Origin: an uncultured Bacillota bacterium
GTDB lineage: Bacteria > Bacillota > JAAYKD01
Assembly: GCA_937897315.1 (NCBI GenBank)
Contig: CALCNS010000116.1
Span: forward strand, 1-6,919
DNA length: 6,919 nucleotides
Direction of reading: 5' to 3'
Positions 5,570 to 6,919 of the stretch are shown piece by piece (positions within the stretch are counted from its first letter, which is position 1; every line of letters starts with the position of its first letter). The notes beneath the pieces are model-generated. The model worked only from the letters and a program-made list of their open reading frames with translations, ran no database searches and was not told the origin of the DNA. The translations under genes and the position numbers were made by a program.

Positions 5570-6826
5570 TTAGAAAGCACCGTTTGGAATGGACTTCACC
5601 ACATACGGTCTCTTGGGATTCATGTTCGATATCACCAAATCTGCATTCTCTTTGGGATGATGTTCCGCAACATATCTTTTCTGTAACGGAATGTACTTGG
5701 TTTTGTATCTCTCCAAGAACTCCACCCCATAGAGTGGAACATCTCGTTCTTCTGCTCTTCGTAGGACTTCCTCGAATGTGATATCCAGATACACTTTCGT
5801 ATCGATGTATGAATTCAAAGGAGGCCGAAACAAATACACACCTTCTACTATCAGGAGGGTGTGGGGGCCAAGGTTCACCTTCACTCTTTTATCAAACAGG
5901 TCGGTCTTCAAATTCAAGCAGAGGATTTCTGTCTCGCATCTTCCCTGCTCAAGAAGTGGTTGTAGAATCTCTCGAATTAATTTTTGTGTATCAAATCCAT
6001 GTAAGTAGTACGATTCCTTTTCATTTCCTGCGCTACGAATCGCCTTTGGTTGATGAAAATCGTCCATGCTCACCACTTCTGCTTCTAAACCAATGGCTCT
6101 CAAATAGCGCTGATAATTCCGCGCAAACGTTGTTTTCCCGGAGGTGTCTACTCCGTTCACACCCAGTATTCTTGCCTTGGGTGTCCGTAACCATGTCTTC
6201 GTTAGATCATCCATGACCTGGACTTGTTGTACAAAATCCAAAACGTCCTCTAGATTCGCAGCTCGAAAAGTAGCCGCAGAAAAATCATCCTGTGCTCCAA
6301 ATCCGTGTGAGACACCGATGGAAGGAAGATGATTCTCGTAGGCGGCCATGAAATCGATGAGGGTATCACCCACCAAGACCGCGGTTTCTCCGGTTCTTAA
6401 AAAAGATGCGATTGCCGCTCCTTTACTCCGGAAAGGCCGTGCACTCACAATCGTCTGAAAGTATTTGGCAATACCATTTTGATGTAGTACAGATTGCATA
6501 AAGGCATCGTTTCCCGTCGAGCACACAGACAGCCGGTGCCCCTGCTCTTTGAGTCGGCTCAAAACCTCTTTGGTTCTAGGAAACAAGTCTCCCCCTTGAG
6601 TATGTTGCTTTTCATACTCCAGAAATAACGTTTTCAATTCTTTGTAGTCTGCTAATTGAGGAAAGAGTGTTTTCAAATAGGTATCCATATCCTGATGCAA
6701 TAGCTGGTATACTTCGGCCTCATCGGGATACGGTAATCCCAAGCGATCACTGATTTGCCTTAAAGCCGACATCACACTCAAACCCGGCTGATACAGGGTT
6801 CCATATAAATCAAAAATGATATGCAT
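5570..6826 (-). CDS. Fusion of HAD-superfamily hydrolase and uridine-kinase-like P-loop kinase
   Basis: This 418-residue protein joins two enzyme domains in one uninterrupted frame. Residues 1-200 are a HAD hydrolase with a helical cap (about 15-80): motif I FDLYGTL (Asp6 nucleophile), motif II VCSTGND (Ser103/Thr104), Lys135 and motif IV VGDTLID (Asp154, Asp158). The second Asp of the classical DxD is Tyr8, as in haloacid dehalogenases. Residues from about 210 to the end resemble uridine-kinase-like NTPases: Walker A GVDTSGKT (225-232), MDDFHQPK (254-261), a YYLHGFD segment (273-279), IVEGVYLF (326-333) and an RRAEERDVP lid region (366-374). These enzymes phosphorylate nucleosides or similar small molecules; the substrate here is unknown. 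ATG 6826 is chosen because AAGGA lies about eight bases upstream; extending the frame further enters sequencing adapter. An internal ATG at 6214 could begin the kinase alone but lacks a good ribosome binding site. arsC follows 22 bases after the TAA. Confidence 0.88.
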   Translation of the reverse strand: MHIIFDLYGTLYQPGLSVMSALRQISDRLGLPYPDEAEVYQLLHQDMDTYLKTLFPQLADYKELKTLFLEYEKQHTQGGDLFPRTKEVLSRLKEQGHRLSVCSTGNDAFMQSVLHQNGIAKYFQTIVSARPFRSKGAAIASFLRTGETAVLVGDTLIDFMAAYENHLPSIGVSHGFGAQDDFSAATFRAANLEDVLDFVQQVQVMDDLTKTWLRTPKARILGVNGVDTSGKTTFARNYQRYLRAIGLEAEVVSMDDFHQPKAIRSAGNEKESYYLHGFDTQKLIREILQPLLEQGRCETEILCLNLKTDLFDKRVKVNLGPHTLLIVEGVYLFRPPLNSYIDTKVYLDITFEEVLRRAEERDVPLYGVEFLERYKTKYIPLQKRYVAEHHPKENADLVISNMNPKRPYVVKSIPNGAF

Positions 6827-6873
6827 GATTTTCTTCCTTGCTAAATCAACCGTAGAATTTGCTTTAAAGCATA

Positions 6874-6919
6874 AGATCGGAAGAGCACACGTCTGAACTC
6901 CAGTCACGTTTCGGAATCT
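6874..6919. other. Illumina TruSeq adapter sequence (assembly artefact at contig end)
   Basis: From 6874 the plus strand reads AGATCGGAAGAGC and continues as the TruSeq indexed adapter through CAGTCAC at 6907. Next come GTTTCG at 6908-6913, which matches TruSeq index 21 as I recall it, then GAATCT, the start of the post-index constant part. It is not genomic. Reading the minus strand through it creates the artefact peptide MTGVQTCALPI, which falsely extends the HAD-kinase protein by 27 residues; the genuine sequence ends near 6873. Confidence 0.97.

Noticed and set aside
5104..5781. Open frame of 225 codons on the plus strand
   Set aside because: It is antisense to arsC and the end of the HAD-kinase gene, both with clear catalytic motifs. 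It has no ribosome binding site and no recognisable domain.
6861..6870. Palindrome GCTTTAAAGC beside the adapter junction
   Set aside because: Ten bases, A+T-rich and close to a contig end; no support for a function.
6827..6907. N-terminal 27-residue extension of the HAD-kinase protein
   Set aside because: Its first residues are translated adapter, and the ribosome binding site fits ATG 6826.
1..6919. CRISPR arrays, insertion sequences, tRNA or rRNA genes
   Set aside because: Looked for on both strands; no regularly spaced repeats, transposase frames, terminal inverted repeats or RNA gene sequences were seen.

Overview
The window carries seven protein genes, all on the minus strand, and no convincing gene on the plus strand. 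Moderate-to-low G+C, Gram-positive-style ribosome binding sites (AGGAG/GGAGG about 7 bases before ATG), two lipoproteins with short lipobox signal peptides, and the gene families present all suggest an anaerobic or facultative Firmicute (Clostridia-like). The species cannot be named from the sequence. The right end is not genomic: 6874-6919 is Illumina TruSeq adapter, so this is a contig end and the natural sequence stops at about 6873.

Layout in the direction of transcription (right to left). (1) 6826-5570: a 418-residue two-domain protein, an N-terminal HAD-superfamily hydrolase fused to a C-terminal uridine-kinase-like P-loop kinase. It is followed after 22 bases by (2) 5547-5122, an arsenate reductase of the low-molecular-weight tyrosine phosphatase fold. 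(3) A 218-base intergenic region holds a strong sigma-A type promoter (TTGCCA-17-TATAAT), a Rex-like operator match and a 12-bp palindrome. (4) 4903-3860: a lipoprotein with a Pro/Thr tether and two tandem copies of a domain resembling a degenerate FMN-binding (flavinylated) domain, ended by a strong hairpin terminator. (5) 3759-2674: an ApbE-type FAD:protein FMN transferase lipoprotein. It is followed after 19 bases by (6) 2654-2115, an NADPH-dependent FMN reductase, then (7) 2032-1235, an eight-helix TspO-like membrane protein, ended by a second terminator. (8) 1050-1: the 5' 350 codons of an L-lactate permease family transporter, cut by the window edge.

Genes 4-6 form a plausible flavin-based redox module. 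ApbE covalently attaches FMN to Thr residues of exported proteins. The neighbouring tandem-domain lipoprotein has a Thr at the place where such domains are normally flavinylated, but without the usual SGAT-like motif. An NADPH-FMN reductase follows in the same probable operon. The best candidates for something not well described are this lipoprotein/ApbE pair and the HAD-kinase fusion.
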